Source: Nephrocerus scutellatus (lineage: Eukaryota > Arthropoda > Insecta > Diptera > Pipunculidae). From it: a DNA stretch of 64,000 nucleotides. The DNA is taken from assembly GCA_947095585.1 (NCBI GenBank), contig OX352764.1, positions 73,489,536 to 73,553,535 on the forward strand, read 5' to 3'. The notes under the pieces were generated by a model, which did not search any database, was not told the DNA's origin, and saw only the letters and a list, made by a program, of their open reading frames with translations. Of this stretch, positions 30,996 to 42,480 are shown in pieces. Each line of letters begins with the position of its first letter. Within the stretch, counting starts at the first letter, position 1. The position numbers and the translations under genes are program-made.

Positions 30996-33131
30996 CTGAC
31001 GGTACGAACGTACCGAGGTGCCAACGTTGACTCGGACCACTATCTTGTTGGTATGGTGCTCCGAGCGTGGATTGCATCATCACGGAAGACTGCATCCGCG
31101 AATCAGATTCGAGTTAACACGGCTCCCCTTCGCAATGCAGAGACCAGAAACAACTACGGTCAAGCGATAGGACTCGCCCTAAATGCAGGGAGAGTAAGTC
31201 CTGGGGCTGAGATGTCGGGCGTAGAAGTTAAATGGAGACGCCTTAAGAATACTGTCATTAGTACTGCTGACTCTATCTTAGGCAGTAGTCGTAGAGATCG
31301 AAACGACTGGTTCGATGACGAATGTAAGCTAGTGACTGAACGTAAGTATGTTGCGTACCGAGCAATGCAACAATCTCATAGAACGCGGGCACGCGAAGAT
31401 GAATATAAAGAGCTCAGAAGATATGAAAAAACAGTTCACCGGCGAAAGAAAGCAGCCTGGGAGAAGAATCTCGTCCGTGAACTGGAACAGTACAGAGAGC
31501 AAGGACCGCACCAGGCGCGGAAGTTCTACCAAAGGGTCCGCAATATGACGCAATATACACCGCGTTGCACATACTGCAAGGACAAAGAGGGTCTGATCGC
31601 CGATCTTAAAGGCATCTTAGAGCGATGGGAAGAGCACTTTCATGAGTTGCTAAATGGCCAGCTAACTGAGGAATTGGAGACTCCACCAATGACCAATGAC
31701 CGCTTGGTGCTGTCGCCACCAAGCATAGTCAAAGTTAGCAGAGCGATAAATTGGCTCAAAAAAAAAGTTATGCCAGAAGACTGGCGAAGAGGCATCCTGT
31801 GCCCCATACATAACAAGGGAGATATCACAAAATGCAGCAATTATCGTGGTATAACGTTGTTGAGTACCGCGTATAAGATTTTCTCCTCTATCCTTCAAGA
31901 CAGGATAGCCCCATACGCTAAAGTCATCATTGGTCCATACCAGTGTGGCTTCATCCCAGGCAAATCAACAACTGATCAGATTTACACCATAAGGCAGGTG
32001 ATGGAAAAATGTCTACAGTTTCAAAACTCACTACACCATCTTTTTATAGACTTTAAAGCCGCCTATGATAGCATGGCTAGAGTAGAACTTTATAAAGCTA
32101 TGAGAGAATTCGGCATCCCAAATAAACTGACACGACTATGTAGGTTGACCATGACCAATGTAATAAGCCAAGTAAAAATATACGTATCACTATCAACCCC
32201 ATTCAACATCTATAACGGGCTCCGACAAGGGGATGGACTGGCCTGCGTCCTCTTCAACCTGGCGTTGGAGAAAGTGATCCGAGACTCTGACGTAACGGCG
32301 AGAGGAACAATCCTCTATAAGTCCATTCAGATACTGGCTTACGCAGACGATATTGACATCGTTGGTAGAAACCAAAGAGCTGTACAGGAAGCTTTCATCC
32401 AGATAGAGCAGGCGGCACGAAATCTGGGGCTGCACATAAATGAGAGCAAAACAAAGTACATGGTGGCCACGTCTGCGAGTAGAAGATCCAACATTGGTCC
32501 CTCAATTCAGATAGTAGAGCGCGAATTTGAAGTAGTGCAATCCTTTAACTATCTCGGGTCAACTATAGCAGCCGATAACAGCATGGAACCAGAAATACGC
32601 GCACGGTTGCTTAAAGCCAACAAAGCCTACTATAGCCTGTCGAGACTCTTTAAATCCAGGAACTTAACCATAACATCCAAGCTGCTGATATATAAAAGAA
32701 TGGTATACCAGTACTTACATATGGATCCGAGACTTGGGTGCTTAGCAAAAAGCATTCTGACCTCTTAGCCGCGTTCTAGAGAAAAAATGAGAATAGTTGG
32801 CCCCGTATGTGAGGAAGGACGATTCCGGAGACTCTATAGTGATGAGATCTACGAGCGTTACCGCGATGTCGACATCGTGAAGAAAATTAAGCTCGGTAGG
32901 TTCCGGTGGGTAGGACACCTAGCTCGCATGAGCGAAGAGGATCCTGCTCGGAAAGTCCTTTGCGGTAGGATTTATGGAACACGACACCGAGGCCGGCCAA
33001 GCCTACGCTGGAAGAATGGCGTAGACCAGGACGCCCAGAGTTTAGGGATGCCAAACTGGATGACATCGGCTCGAAATCGGGACCGGTGGAGAGACTTTTT
33101 GCGGGAGGCCAGGACCGGACCCCGGTTGTAG
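30996..33131 (+). pseudogene. RTE-like LINE polyprotein, C-terminal half, near-intact
   Basis: A 596-codon frame to 32768 holds the endonuclease end (DSDHYLVGMVLRAW), a basic linker with WFDDECKLVTERKYVAYRAM, and the RT. The RT has CSNYRGITLLSTAYKIFSSI, HLFIDFKAAYDS, GLRQGDGLACVLFNLALEK and AYADDIDIVGR with the catalytic DD intact, then FNYLGSTI. Between LKKK and VMPEDW near 31765 about 50 residues normally present in such RTs appear deleted in frame. A frameshift near 32740-32780 separates the C-terminus (32787-33131: RFRWVGHLARMSEEDPARKV, RGRPSLRWKNGVDQDA). Confidence 0.88.
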
Positions 33132-33151
33132 AGCCAAATATGAAGATGATG
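30996..33151 (+). mobile_element. RTE-like LINE inserted in the hAT-like gene
   Basis: The element is bounded by a 12-bp direct repeat AATAGATTCTGC at 30984-30995 and 33152-33163. Its 5' end starts inside the endonuclease domain, so it is 5' truncated, and its 3' end is a short ATGAAGATGATG-type repeat, typical of RTE elements. The target is the hAT-like gene, whose sequence resumes on the other side. Fragments of the same family lie at 4686, 25232, 42335 and 57725. Confidence 0.88.
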
Positions 33152-33564
33152 AATAGATTCTGCAGTACTAGCTGGTAGTTCTAAAATAGTAAAAAAGCGA
33201 TCGGTTATGCTAGAATTAACAAGTCCTTTTTCCATAACACATTTGTACTTTCGTCTAGATCAATAGAGAAGTAATACTTCTTCAATGTTTTTGATATTTT
33301 CTTCGCGCAATATGGTTTCACTTTTTCCACAAGAACTTCTGTGGTTTTAGTTCTAGCACTTTTAAAAGATTGGGATATTTTGGAGATTGGCTAGGTGTAT
33401 TCGGTAATAAATGCTAAGTATTTAAGTAAAGTCGTATTTTGGCTGTCACTGTTAGACTATCTGGCAGACGTCTCTTCAATTTTAGGATTAATCTTACAGG
33501 CCATGACTTTTTCAATGTGTGAGACGTTTTTCTTGTTTTTTTGTCATCGAAAATGATCAAAACG

Positions 33565-33945
33565 TGCCTTATAAAATTTTAACGTACCACAGTGTCATTT
33601 GAAAAAAAGTGCCATAAAAATATTGTTCGGCAACGTTGATCGGGATGCTATAAATGGAGATACTCCAGTAACATACCTGACCGTGAGGTAGGTAGCGTCT
33701 TGTGGGCTCTGAACATGTGTGTCGCTTGCCCTATTGACAGATTTGTTTGGCGAGATGTTCTGGTGGCACGCGTGATGGTGCAAACGTTGCATTAACGTTT
33801 TAATTTTGTTTTGTATTTTTTGTTTTGTTAACTAGTTATAAGTATAGTTAAGTAGTTTTAAATAATAACCAAAAAATAAATATAAATTTAAAAAAATAAA
33901 TTGGAAAAAATATGCAACAAGTTAAAAAAAATTGATTGATAAAAA
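33565..33945. other. No gene seen
   Basis: The 33590-33790 part is less AT-rich and could be upstream sequence of the hAT-like element, but no termini were found. The remainder is AT-rich. Confidence 0.4.
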
Positions 33946-33949
33946 ATAA

Positions 33950-34040
33950 AATAATTTTTTTAAAACTTTGCACACATGTGTATCTCACACATGTGTATCT
34001 GACCACACTTTCTATTAAAATTTGGGGTAATGAATATAAT
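33950..34040 (+). mobile_element. HINE fragment
   Basis: TTTGCACACATGTGTATCTC is followed by a second CACACATGTGTATCTGACCA and TTTCTATTAAAATTTGGGGT. This is the first array unit of a HINE, with a local duplication and no termini. Confidence 0.6.
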
Positions 34041-35890
34041 GAGCACCGCTATCAGGTCATTTATAAAAATACTAGTATAAATTGTAAGTTTCTTTATTTT
34101 CTTACTAACGCTACATTATTAAGATTATTTGGATAAAATAAATGATTTAAAAAAAACAAAATATGTCGTCTCTCGCAAAGCAATTATTGGGTTCATAAAT
34201 ATTATTCCAGTCTGCAATTTCAAAGAAAAAGTATCAACTTGTAAAATAAACGCTAATAAATCTGCAAAACGTTTTGTACAAAACTATGAGGAAGGACGCG
34301 ATTTTGCTCTGCAAGTGCAATGAATAACGAGTTTACTACTTGCGCCGCATTGTATTTACTGATGAAAAACCAAGAACTATTGCACTTTGCATGAACAGCA
34401 AGGGTGGACCCGTGATAAATCAAAAACAAATTTTGAATTTGCTTGTGCACTAACCACATCGCAAGAAGCAGTAAAGTGGTATTTACATTCATACTAAACA
34501 CCTGAGAGAAAACAATTCAAAAGGAACAACAACCTGACAAGATTTGAACGTTATACTGAACATAAATAACTTAACAATTGTGACATTTGCACTACAATTT
34601 CTATGACTTAGGTCTTGGGGAAAAAAAATAAATGAATTTTTTTTTTACTAGGATTTCAGAAATATATGAAGGCGAATAGTGATGTTAGGAAACCTGTATG
34701 GGGATCGATGGTCGGACCAACCCCCAACCACTTTGTTGATTCGCGTGATTAGAAAACTATTATGATGTTAATAAAACTTAATTTCGTAATTATTTTCCGT
34801 AGGGTGGCCTGACTCGCTATGGTGATTGAGGTGATCATTAACTTTAGTGTTTCAGTTACATTCAAGGCGTCAATAAATTATTGGTTCATTAGCATTAGCA
34901 TCTAATTTCTGTTGCCACACTGGACGTAATAAAGAGAAGACAAACCGCAATTTCAATTTAAATAACATTACAAAATTATGGGGTAAATTTAAAAAGACCT
35001 AACTATGGTTGTAAAAATTCTAGTTTTTACTTATGACGGTAATTTTTGCTGTGCGGTAATTTTTGGTATGCAAAATTGAATCCAGAAAATTAATGGAACG
35101 CACACCTATATCGTGTGAAATTATACATTAACTCATTCTTCACATGCAAACTATTGCCAATTTTAAACTTTCATTTGCTCCTTTTGAAGTTAATTGAATC
35201 AAATAACTATGCTGCTTGTTCAGGAGGAAGTTTAATAGTAAGTGAGTCAATCAAATTAGTTATTCAAATGTGTTTCAACCACGACAGTTTTCCTTTGCCT
35301 CTATCACCTGTTACCTGTGCAGTTGAGTTTGCATGCCGGTGATGCTGGTTGTGAAGTTCTACTCACTTATTCATCAAACACAATTCAAAACATTAGTAAT
35401 TGATCGTAATTTATTTTCTTTAGAATTTACTATAATTATTGTGCATTTTATATTTCGATTTCGATTAAAGTACATTATGCAAAAAATCATCAGAAGCTGA
35501 AGTTAATGTTTCATAATTTAATGATTTTTACTATATATTTTGGAGGAGGTGCCTTAAGCCAAAGAGTATAGAGATATCTCTTTACTCTTTGCTTAACCAC
35601 TCAGAGTATCATGATTAATTTTGATAAAATGTAAAGCAGTTCGAGAATATATGTACATTTCTTGTTTATTCAAAAAAAAGTTCTGAAAAACGAAAGGCAA
35701 TCTAGCGAATAATCACTCAATGACGATAATTTTTTGGTACAAAAGTTTGACGAACTTGAGAATGTCCTTTCGTTTTAAAGCGGAAGCGGGCTGTATTGTC
35801 ATTATTCCATATAACAGATTCTCTAGGTTTTTAGAATATATCTGAATTTCTTTTTGCAGTTTTTTGAATCATTTACTGTTGAACTTCTTT
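34041..35890. other. Gene-free AT-rich stretch
   Basis: Short frames at 34129-34323 and 35115-35342 are unrecognised. The only structured feature is the palindrome at 35554-35596. Confidence 0.5.
35554..35596. repeat. Near-perfect 43-bp palindrome
   Basis: TTAAGCCAAAGAGTATAGAG pairs with CTCTTTACTCTTTGCTTAA about the centre AGAGATATCTCT, with one mismatch and one unpaired base. It could form a cruciform or a long RNA hairpin. No gene or terminator context supports a function. Confidence 0.8.
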
Positions 35891-35892
35891 TT

Positions 35893-36295
35893 GTTTTTTA
35901 AATTCTCTATATTAACTGTCCTTGGCTGGCTGGCTGTTCAGATTTTGTGATCAATTTTTAACCCACTTCCTAAAGCCCGATTTTAATCAAACTTTGCACA
36001 CATGTGTATTTCACACTTTCTATTAAAATTTGAGGGTGATCGGGAAACGTGGTCGCGGAGCTCCCATACAAAAAATGTTTCCATATAGCGGCATCAGATC
36101 ATGTCATACTATAATGAATCTGTTCTGTGGCGCTGGTGTGCTGCGAGCAGCGCTGCTTTGCTTTACGATTGGGGCTGTTTTGCTTCGCATGTGTTTTTAT
36201 TTTTCAGCATTTATAGTGGAATTCAGTATACTTTTGGTTATTGGAGAATTTACATGAAAAATTTGAATTTGTATAGGTTGTTTTCTTTTTGCTTT
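35893..36295 (+). mobile_element. HINE I, complete short copy with module Y
   Basis: The 5' end is TTTTTTAAATTCTCTATATT then CTTGGCTGGCTGGCTGTTCA (a GGCT microsatellite in place of GTCY). One array unit follows (CACACATGTGTATTTCACAC), then module Y (GCGGCATCAGATCATGTCAT, GTGCTGCGAGCAGCGCTGC, 36088-36160). The 3' end is TTGGAGAATTTACATGAAAA then GTATAGGTTGTTTTC near 36290. Confidence 0.78.
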
Positions 36296-37302
36296 TGAGT
36301 TCTGCATTTATAGCACTAGTCGGTCAATCGAATTCGATTTTTCATTATCTTTCCCTGATAAATATTCACTTTGATCTGCGTTTTTAATTTCAACGCAGTT
36401 GACCTCTTTGCGAATTTGTTGGTAGTCAGATTAGCATAACGAATTATTGCAGAATTCGATGACGTAGGCAAGCAAGCTCTAGCTGTAAATCAAGTGCTTG
36501 AACTTGAAGGTATTTTGCTAAATGAACCAGATCTTAGTTCTTTATTTTTTGTGCAAGGAATCAAATAAAAATGTTAAAGTCGCATCAGCTGTAACCAAAT
36601 TTGCATCATGTCTTCCTAATGCTTCAACAGCCAGTTTAAATGGCTTAAGTGCGGTTAAAATGTTTGATAATATTTGAAAATTATTGTCGTCGAGTAATGT
36701 TATGGATTTGAAATCATCCAATGCCTTTTTAACTAAGTCAGAAGTTTTTAAAAATCGTTAATGATTATCTCTATGCTATTCCAGCTAGTCTTGCAATCTG
36801 ATAGCAAATTTAGTTCAACTCTTTGCTTTTATTTGACATGTTCGCAGTAAATTTATTACAAGCGATTTCAGGAAATTCCAATATTTAAAGTCTTATTATA
36901 TTATTTTATATTTGGGTCATATTTTGTCCTTTGTAGATACCAGTTGAGAGCACATATAGCATGTATGTTATAGTCATCAGACTTTGTTTGAAAATGAAGG
37001 CTATTCATACGAGCATTTCTTGGTATGTTTTCATGTTCTGTCTTTATGAATGAATTTATGTATGGTGTTTTTTGAGCAGGCATAACTATATGAAATAAGC
37101 AAAAATTAAAGAAAAAATCCCGGAAATTCCGCGAAATTTAATTTTATATTTATAATTTAGGAACTAGGAAATAGAAAAAATTCCCCTCTAGTAGGTATAG
37201 TATAGAGTGGACAACTGTTGTTATTAATGTAAGAAGGTTTTGCACCATATTGGAGGTAACATCTTTTTGGACCACCCTGCATATTACCTAAGTAAAAACG
37301 AA
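36296..37302. other. Gene-free stretch
   Basis: No frame above about 60 codons and no recognised repeat. Confidence 0.5.
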
Positions 37303-37304
37303 AT

Positions 37305-38160
37305 AAAACAACCCATAAAAATATTTCGTGTAAATTCTCTAATGTTAAAATTTTTTTATGGAGCCCCCCGACCCCGGGGCTCGATCACTTCCAAATTTTT
37401 ACAAAAACTGTTGTCCATCGGAAATACACATGCGTATAAAATTTGAAGAAATTCGGGTAAATTTTGTATACAATTTGTATTGGTGCCCCCCAACGCCGGG
37501 ACCGATCGCTTAAAATTTTTTACAAAAAGAATTGTCCATCGGAGATACACATGCGTATAAAATTTGAAGGTAATCGGGTAAATTTTGTAAAAAATTTGTA
37601 TGGGTGCCACCCGATCTCGGGACCCGATTGCTTCAAAATTTTTAACAAAAGTGTGTCCATCGGAGATACACATACGTATAAAATGTGAAGAAAATCGGGT
37701 ATTTTTTTTTATAAAATTTGTATTGGTGCCCCCCGACCCCTGGCTATGATCACTTCCAAATTTTTACAAAAAATGTTGTGCATTGGAAATACACATGTTT
37801 ATACAATTTGAAACAAATCGGGTACTTTTTTTTATAAAATTTGTATGGGTGCCCCCCGATCCAGGGCCCGATCACTTCCAAATTTTTACAGAAAGTGTTG
37901 ACCATCGGACATACATATGCGTGTAAAATTTAAAGAAAATCGGTTAAATTTTGAACAAAAACTGTATGGGAGTCCCCTGACCCCGAGTCCCGGTTGCCAA
38001 AATAATAATAAAAAGTATTGCCACCGGAAATACACATGTATGCAAAATTTCAATAAAATCGGGCTTTGGGAAGTGGGTTAAAAATTGATCAGAAAATGTG
38101 ACCAGCCAGCCAGCCAGTCCCACAGCTACGGGCACGCGAAGGTAATATAGAGATTTAAAA
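37305..38160 (-). mobile_element. HINE J, six array units
   Basis: The 3' end (ACAACCCATAAAAATATTTC, GTGTAAATTCTCTAATG) is at 37307-37345. Six units of about 120 bp follow, each with GCCCCCCGACCCCGGG-like, CACTTCCAAATTTTTACAAA, TGTCCATCGGAAATACACAT and TGAAGAAAATCGGGT parts. The 5' end has GTGGGTTAAAAATTGATCAG, CCAGCCAGCCAGCCAGTCCC and GGGCACGCGAAGGTAATATA. This is one of the best preserved long arrays. Confidence 0.85.
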
Positions 38161-38930
38161 ATACATTTTTTGGATTAATTAATTGCGTGTAGTGAATTGG
38201 AGAAATTTTCTTAACTTTGTGCAAATTTACAGGTAAATGCAGATTTGTATTTTGTTTCTTGGATTTTGTTTTTCTCGCCAGACCCGACCAAATTTTAAGA
38301 CATTTTAAAGCTTGCATTCGTATGAATGTCTGCATAGAATGAAGATAATAATAATCTTATTATAGACAATCTACAATGTTTTTCACATCAAATATTTTTA
38401 CAATCAATTTTTAACTATAATAATCATCCAAAACACAAAATAATAATTTTTTCGCTCCATTTAAGGTATGTAGAGTGGTGGTGCTCGCTGCCATAGCGAC
38501 GGCCGCAATTAGCACTAGAGTGCGTCGTTTTGCAACCACAGACATCGGGGGACCTAATGACGTGATAGGTTACTGGAGTGATTGTATCTAAATTGTACCA
38601 CTCAGATAAGAGATCAGATCGGTAACCCGGTACTCCGAATGCAGCTTCAGGTTGACAAAGAAAGCTTTGCTCAATTTGTAGAAACATAAGCCCGCCGGTG
38701 CTGAACATTTACTGATATAATGGATTAGAGTTTCTTTCTCATTTACAAACCTGCCAATCATTTAAAAGTTATTATATTGGATCCCTAGTTTGGTTGCGTG
38801 GCTGCCCAGTGGGCTGCGATTATAGCAACGACTCTGGAAATATTTTTCCGCGATCTGCAGATGAAAAGGTAGGAAGGTCACATTGCTCTCAATTCGGGGC
38901 ATTTGGATTAATTTTACTGGATTCAAAGAT
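38161..38930. other. No gene seen
   Basis: A 94-codon minus frame (38424-38708) in a less AT-rich patch is not recognised. Nothing else is supported. Confidence 0.45.
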
Positions 38931-39470
38931 TTTTTATGTGCCTTACGTTCCATACGCGGGATCTCAGAAACTCTCTCTATATATATATGAAACTGGAAAT
39001 TGGTTAAAAAGGACCTCAAAGAAGTCGAAAAACGAATATTCCACGCATCACACGGGTCACGCGGCTCGCGATATATTTCATACGCAGCATCTCAGAAATG
39101 GTCTATGAAACTGACTTGCTTACAAAATTTCAGCATTTCAAGATTGTATGAAAGGTGGTTAAAAGTGACATCAACAAGTCGAAAAAGCCATTATTCCACA
39201 CAACATAACTCGCGTCACACGCGAACTGCGACTTGCGTCACACACTAAATGCTTCAAATGGTCTACAAGACTTAGATGCTCACAAATTGTAGCTCTTTAG
39301 GACGTGTGAAAGATGGTTAAAAAGGAGCTCAAAAAAGTAAAAAAAAACTATTTCACTCATCACACGTGTCACATGCTACTCGCGACACGCTCTCTCTAGC
39401 TCTCTAGGTCGTTTGAAAGGTACGGAAAAAAGGTCTCAAAAAAGTCGAAAACACAGACAAACACGGGCCA
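38930..39470. repeat. Degenerate tandem repeat of about 130-150 bp
   Basis: About 3.5 units carry GGTTAAAAAGGACCTCAAAG-like and AAGTCGAAAAACGAATATTC-like parts, followed by a CpG-rich stretch (CACGCATCACACGGGTCACG, ACTCGCGTCACACGCGAACT, ACACGTGTCACATGCTACTC) and CATCTCAGAAATGGTCTATG. The CpG-rich part resembles the units of the minisatellite at 3757. Confidence 0.65.
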
Positions 39471-39479
39471 AGTCAAGTT

Positions 39480-42120
39480 AAATAAAAGTTTTTCAAAAAG
39501 AACACCGTCGGTATGTTGTATTCGTTCCCAATAAGTTCACTATTCGAATCTCTTCGTTACCTTTAGATAGCTTAATACCTGATCTAGTTTCATCGATTGA
39601 AGTTCTTCGACCGTTATTATATCCCAAAACGTTCATCCTTAGTCCGGAAAACAAGGACAGTGGAAGGTTTTCTTTTCACCCAGGCAGTACTTACATATTG
39701 GATTCGAAATAATGAATATATTACTTCCAGTCGGGTTATGCCCTGTAAGTTAACCGACGATGCTCAGAAAGTTCGTTCAAGATATTCATATATGGAAATT
39801 AGCGGTATTTTTGTTCTACCTATCCAAAAAGTGCTCGGTATTTCTATATGTATTATGGAGTTCCAATAGTGCTCCTATACCCGCAGAGCTTCTGTGTGCC
39901 GCTCCAACGACATCAGCAGAGTTTTTGTATCCTCTTGTATAGAGAGAGCTTGGGAGGCAGAAAGTTTCCCCGACGAGTGGAAGAAGGGAATGATTGTCAA
40001 GCTCCCTAAAAAAGGTAGTCTTATGGAGTTCGAAAACTGGAGATGCATTTGCGTTCTTCCTGCAGTTGCAAAGGTAATAGCCAAAGGTAGTACTTGAGCG
40101 AATTAAGGAACATCTGGAAGATACACTCGATGTCGAACAAGCAGGTTTCCACACTGGATCCTCCTGTGTAGACCACCCTGCGGATCATTATTGAACAGTG
40201 CGTTGAATTCCGGTCACCAATGCACCTGCGTTTTTTTGAGAAGGCGTTTGACAGTGGCAACAGACAGTTTATCAGGCTCGCCTTGCGCAGGAGAGGTATA
40301 CCCGATAAACTAATAGCTATTACTAAAGCAACCTTTGAAGGCTCTAAATGTCCTGTGCTGCATAGAGGAAAGCTGTCAGAGGAATTCGAGATCCTAAGTG
40401 GGGTACGACAAGGTTGTATTCTATCGCCGATACTTTTTTTGTTGGTGATTAGCGATTTACTTCGCGCAGCATTATCTACTGGAAACTGAGGAATTCGTTG
40501 GACTATTACATCTCAACTCAAACATCTGGACTACGCTGACGATGTTTGTTTACTCTCAGACAGGATTATGGAGCTGCACCAAATGACAAAAAATGTGGAA
40601 AGAAGGCCAATGTTGCGGGTTTGAAGATTAATACTGCAAAACCAAAATCATCAACTAGCTCAGTAACTCAAGTTAACATTGCTACATTGCTAGATAGCCG
40701 GTAGAGAGAGTAGAGAGTTTCCAATATCTTGGGATTATTGTCTCGACCGAAGGTAGAACCGAACAGGACATTGTCAACCGAATAAGCAAAGCAAAATCAG
40801 TGTTTGGAATGATGTCCATGATATGGCGAAGCAATGCGATCAGCTTAAACACCAAGCTGCGACTGTTCCGTTCAAATGTTGAATCCGTGCTCTTGTATGG
40901 GTGCAGCACTTGGAAGGTGACCGCTACTATTACAAAAAGATAGCCTTACCTCCAACGTACATCTTTACAAGAGAACGGGTCAGAAACCAATAGGCACAAC
41001 CATCCAACGACGAAAGTGGCAGTGCATTGCTCATACACTCCGAAAAGGCGACAGTTCCATAGAAAACTACGCAATGCAAGGGAGTCCGTGAAATTCTTGG
41101 CGCAAAACAGAAGTCACGGCAATTGGGGAAGAGCTGAAGCTCATTTCCAGCAACCGCACGCGATAGCGCGTAGGCGTAGTAGAGTGTCTAGGACCCACAA
41201 GGGGATATAGGACATAATGAAAAAAAAAATTAATAGTGCTCCTGTTCGGTTTAAATCTTCGAATACAAATAGTTAAACTTGTCTAACGTAGGCGTAATAT
41301 TGGTTTTGGACCAGGAGAAACAGCGGACGAACCGCTTCTTGCATGGACATTAGCAGCTTCATTGCTTTTTAGGCCTTTATGGCCCGGAAACCAAGAAAGA
41401 GGGACGGAATTCCTTCTTGAAAAGAGTTTAGTCTTCTCTTAAATTCCAGATTCTTCGAGACGGCACAAGGAACCATGTTGCTCAATTTCCCTCATCAGTA
41501 AGGAGACCGTCAGTGAAGAACATTATTTCGAATACCCTAAGGATCTTCGTTGGATTTTTCCAAACACTGCTAGGGTATTGAAACTTATGTCCTCTTTTGA
41601 ACATAAGAACATTAGGAGGGAAGGAATGTGTTCCGAGACGTTATGGAATATGTTTTCATGCACACTTTTAACGATTCCATATTAATAAATAGTTTCAGAG
41701 GTGGCGATTTAGCAGTGTATTGGGAGCATATGCCAAGGTAGGGCGCATTGCGTCCCTTATTTCCAATCAGTGTATTTGTAGTGTCTTTAGTGTCCTCTTA
41801 GCTATTTTAGGACAAGTTCTAAGTCACCAAACAACTGCCGCATAAGTGGGGATGGGTGAGATTATCGTTAAGTAAACCCAATGTATTATTTTTGGACTCA
41901 GTCATAATTTACCGAATGCTTTTTTACAATAAATAAAGATAAAGTGAGCGTTTGCTATTCTCGACTCCAGATGCATCTTCCTTTTCATTTTGCAATTAAG
42001 AATTACCCCTGGATATTTGACTTTCGTCGAGATTGACCACTTAATTTACGCTTCCGAGTAAATAAAACCACAGCTCTTTTGTTTGGATTTACAGATAGTC
42101 TATTTCTACCCACCAGTTAT
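39480..42120 (-). pseudogene. LINE-B: RNase H-bearing LINE, split by LINE-C
   Basis: On the minus strand, 42120-41244 gives an RT thumb (VKYPGVILNCKMK-like, ESRIANAHFIFIYCKKAFG) and then the end of an RNase H domain (SLCRLEESGI-like, LSWFPGHKG-like). Past the inserted LINE-C, 39864-39480 continues with LLELHNTYRNTEHFLDR and a C-terminal zinc-finger-like region reading ICKYCLGEKKTFHCPCF in one frame. This order fits I- or LOA-type LINEs, which carry RNase H. Numerous stops and shifts make it an old copy. Continuity across the insertion supports one original element. Confidence 0.65.
39877..41231 (+). pseudogene. LINE-C: RTE/CR1-like LINE inserted in LINE-B
   Basis: The element is flanked by the 12-bp direct repeat AATAGTGCTCCT at 39865-39876 and 41232-41243. 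Broken frames give ESFPDEWKKGMIVKLPKKGS, RIKEHLEDTLDVEQAGFHTG, TLRIIIEQCVEF, FFEKAFDSGNRQF, GVRQGCILSPILFLLVISDL and LDYADDVCLLS (catalytic DD kept). The C-terminal SVFGMMSMIWRSNAISL-like region and HTLRKGDSS-like region follow. It is 5' truncated and ends in a short A-rich tail. A related 3' part is inverted at 57130-57720. The clade is uncertain. Confidence 0.82.
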
Positions 42121-42334
42121 CCAACCGATACAGAGGAGTCTTTATTTATACAGGCTGTCCTGAGAGATATTTTGGAAGAGAGAAGACATACATGATCCAC
42201 AGCTTGTCCTTCAGAAAAATGTCGACAACAAAGCACCACAGAAGCGGCCTTGGAGTATCCTTAACCACTATAACTGTAACTTTTATTCTGCCCCGTCTAA
42301 AAAATATTCAAATATCAAATAGACAAAAAATAAT

Positions 42335-42480
42335 AGACAGGAATTGAAAAAATGTCCAGTTTCAAAACTCATAATGTCACAACACCAATCTGTTTTTAGA
42401 CTTAAAGGCCTATTTCAAAAATCTAAATTGCAAAATACCAGAAAAGAATTTCTCATCCCAATTAAACTTTAGCGGCGTTG
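42335..42480 (+). pseudogene. RTE-like LINE scrap
   Basis: GAAAAAATGTCCAGTTTCAA, AACACCAATCTGTTTTTAGA and CTTAAAGGCCTATTTCAAA match 32005-32080 of the RTE-like LINE in decayed form, around the HLFIDFKAAYDS block. Confidence 0.55.

Larger units (their letters stand above)
30769..33560 (-). pseudogene. hAT-like transposase fragment, split by an RTE-like LINE
   Basis: The minus-strand part upstream (33560-33164) reads, in shifted frames, a block with SIDLDEST-like sequence that resembles the first catalytic aspartate region of hAT transposases, then MEKGLVNSSITDRFFTILEL. Beyond the LINE, from 30983 down, it continues with SLIRHFKKQDIPISNLIGFC, TDGAYVMQGIRGGVQSLLKK and YAYSMNVHLFQA. The TDGA block matches the second catalytic region of ZNF862/hAT-like proteins. 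The C-terminal dimerisation domain is not found. Frameshifts are present on both sides. The superfamily call comes from motif similarity. Confidence 0.65.

Noticed and set aside
37305..38160. A CRISPR-like array of 120-bp units
   Set aside because: Whole units repeat, with no spacer/repeat alternation, and they are bounded by HINE ends.
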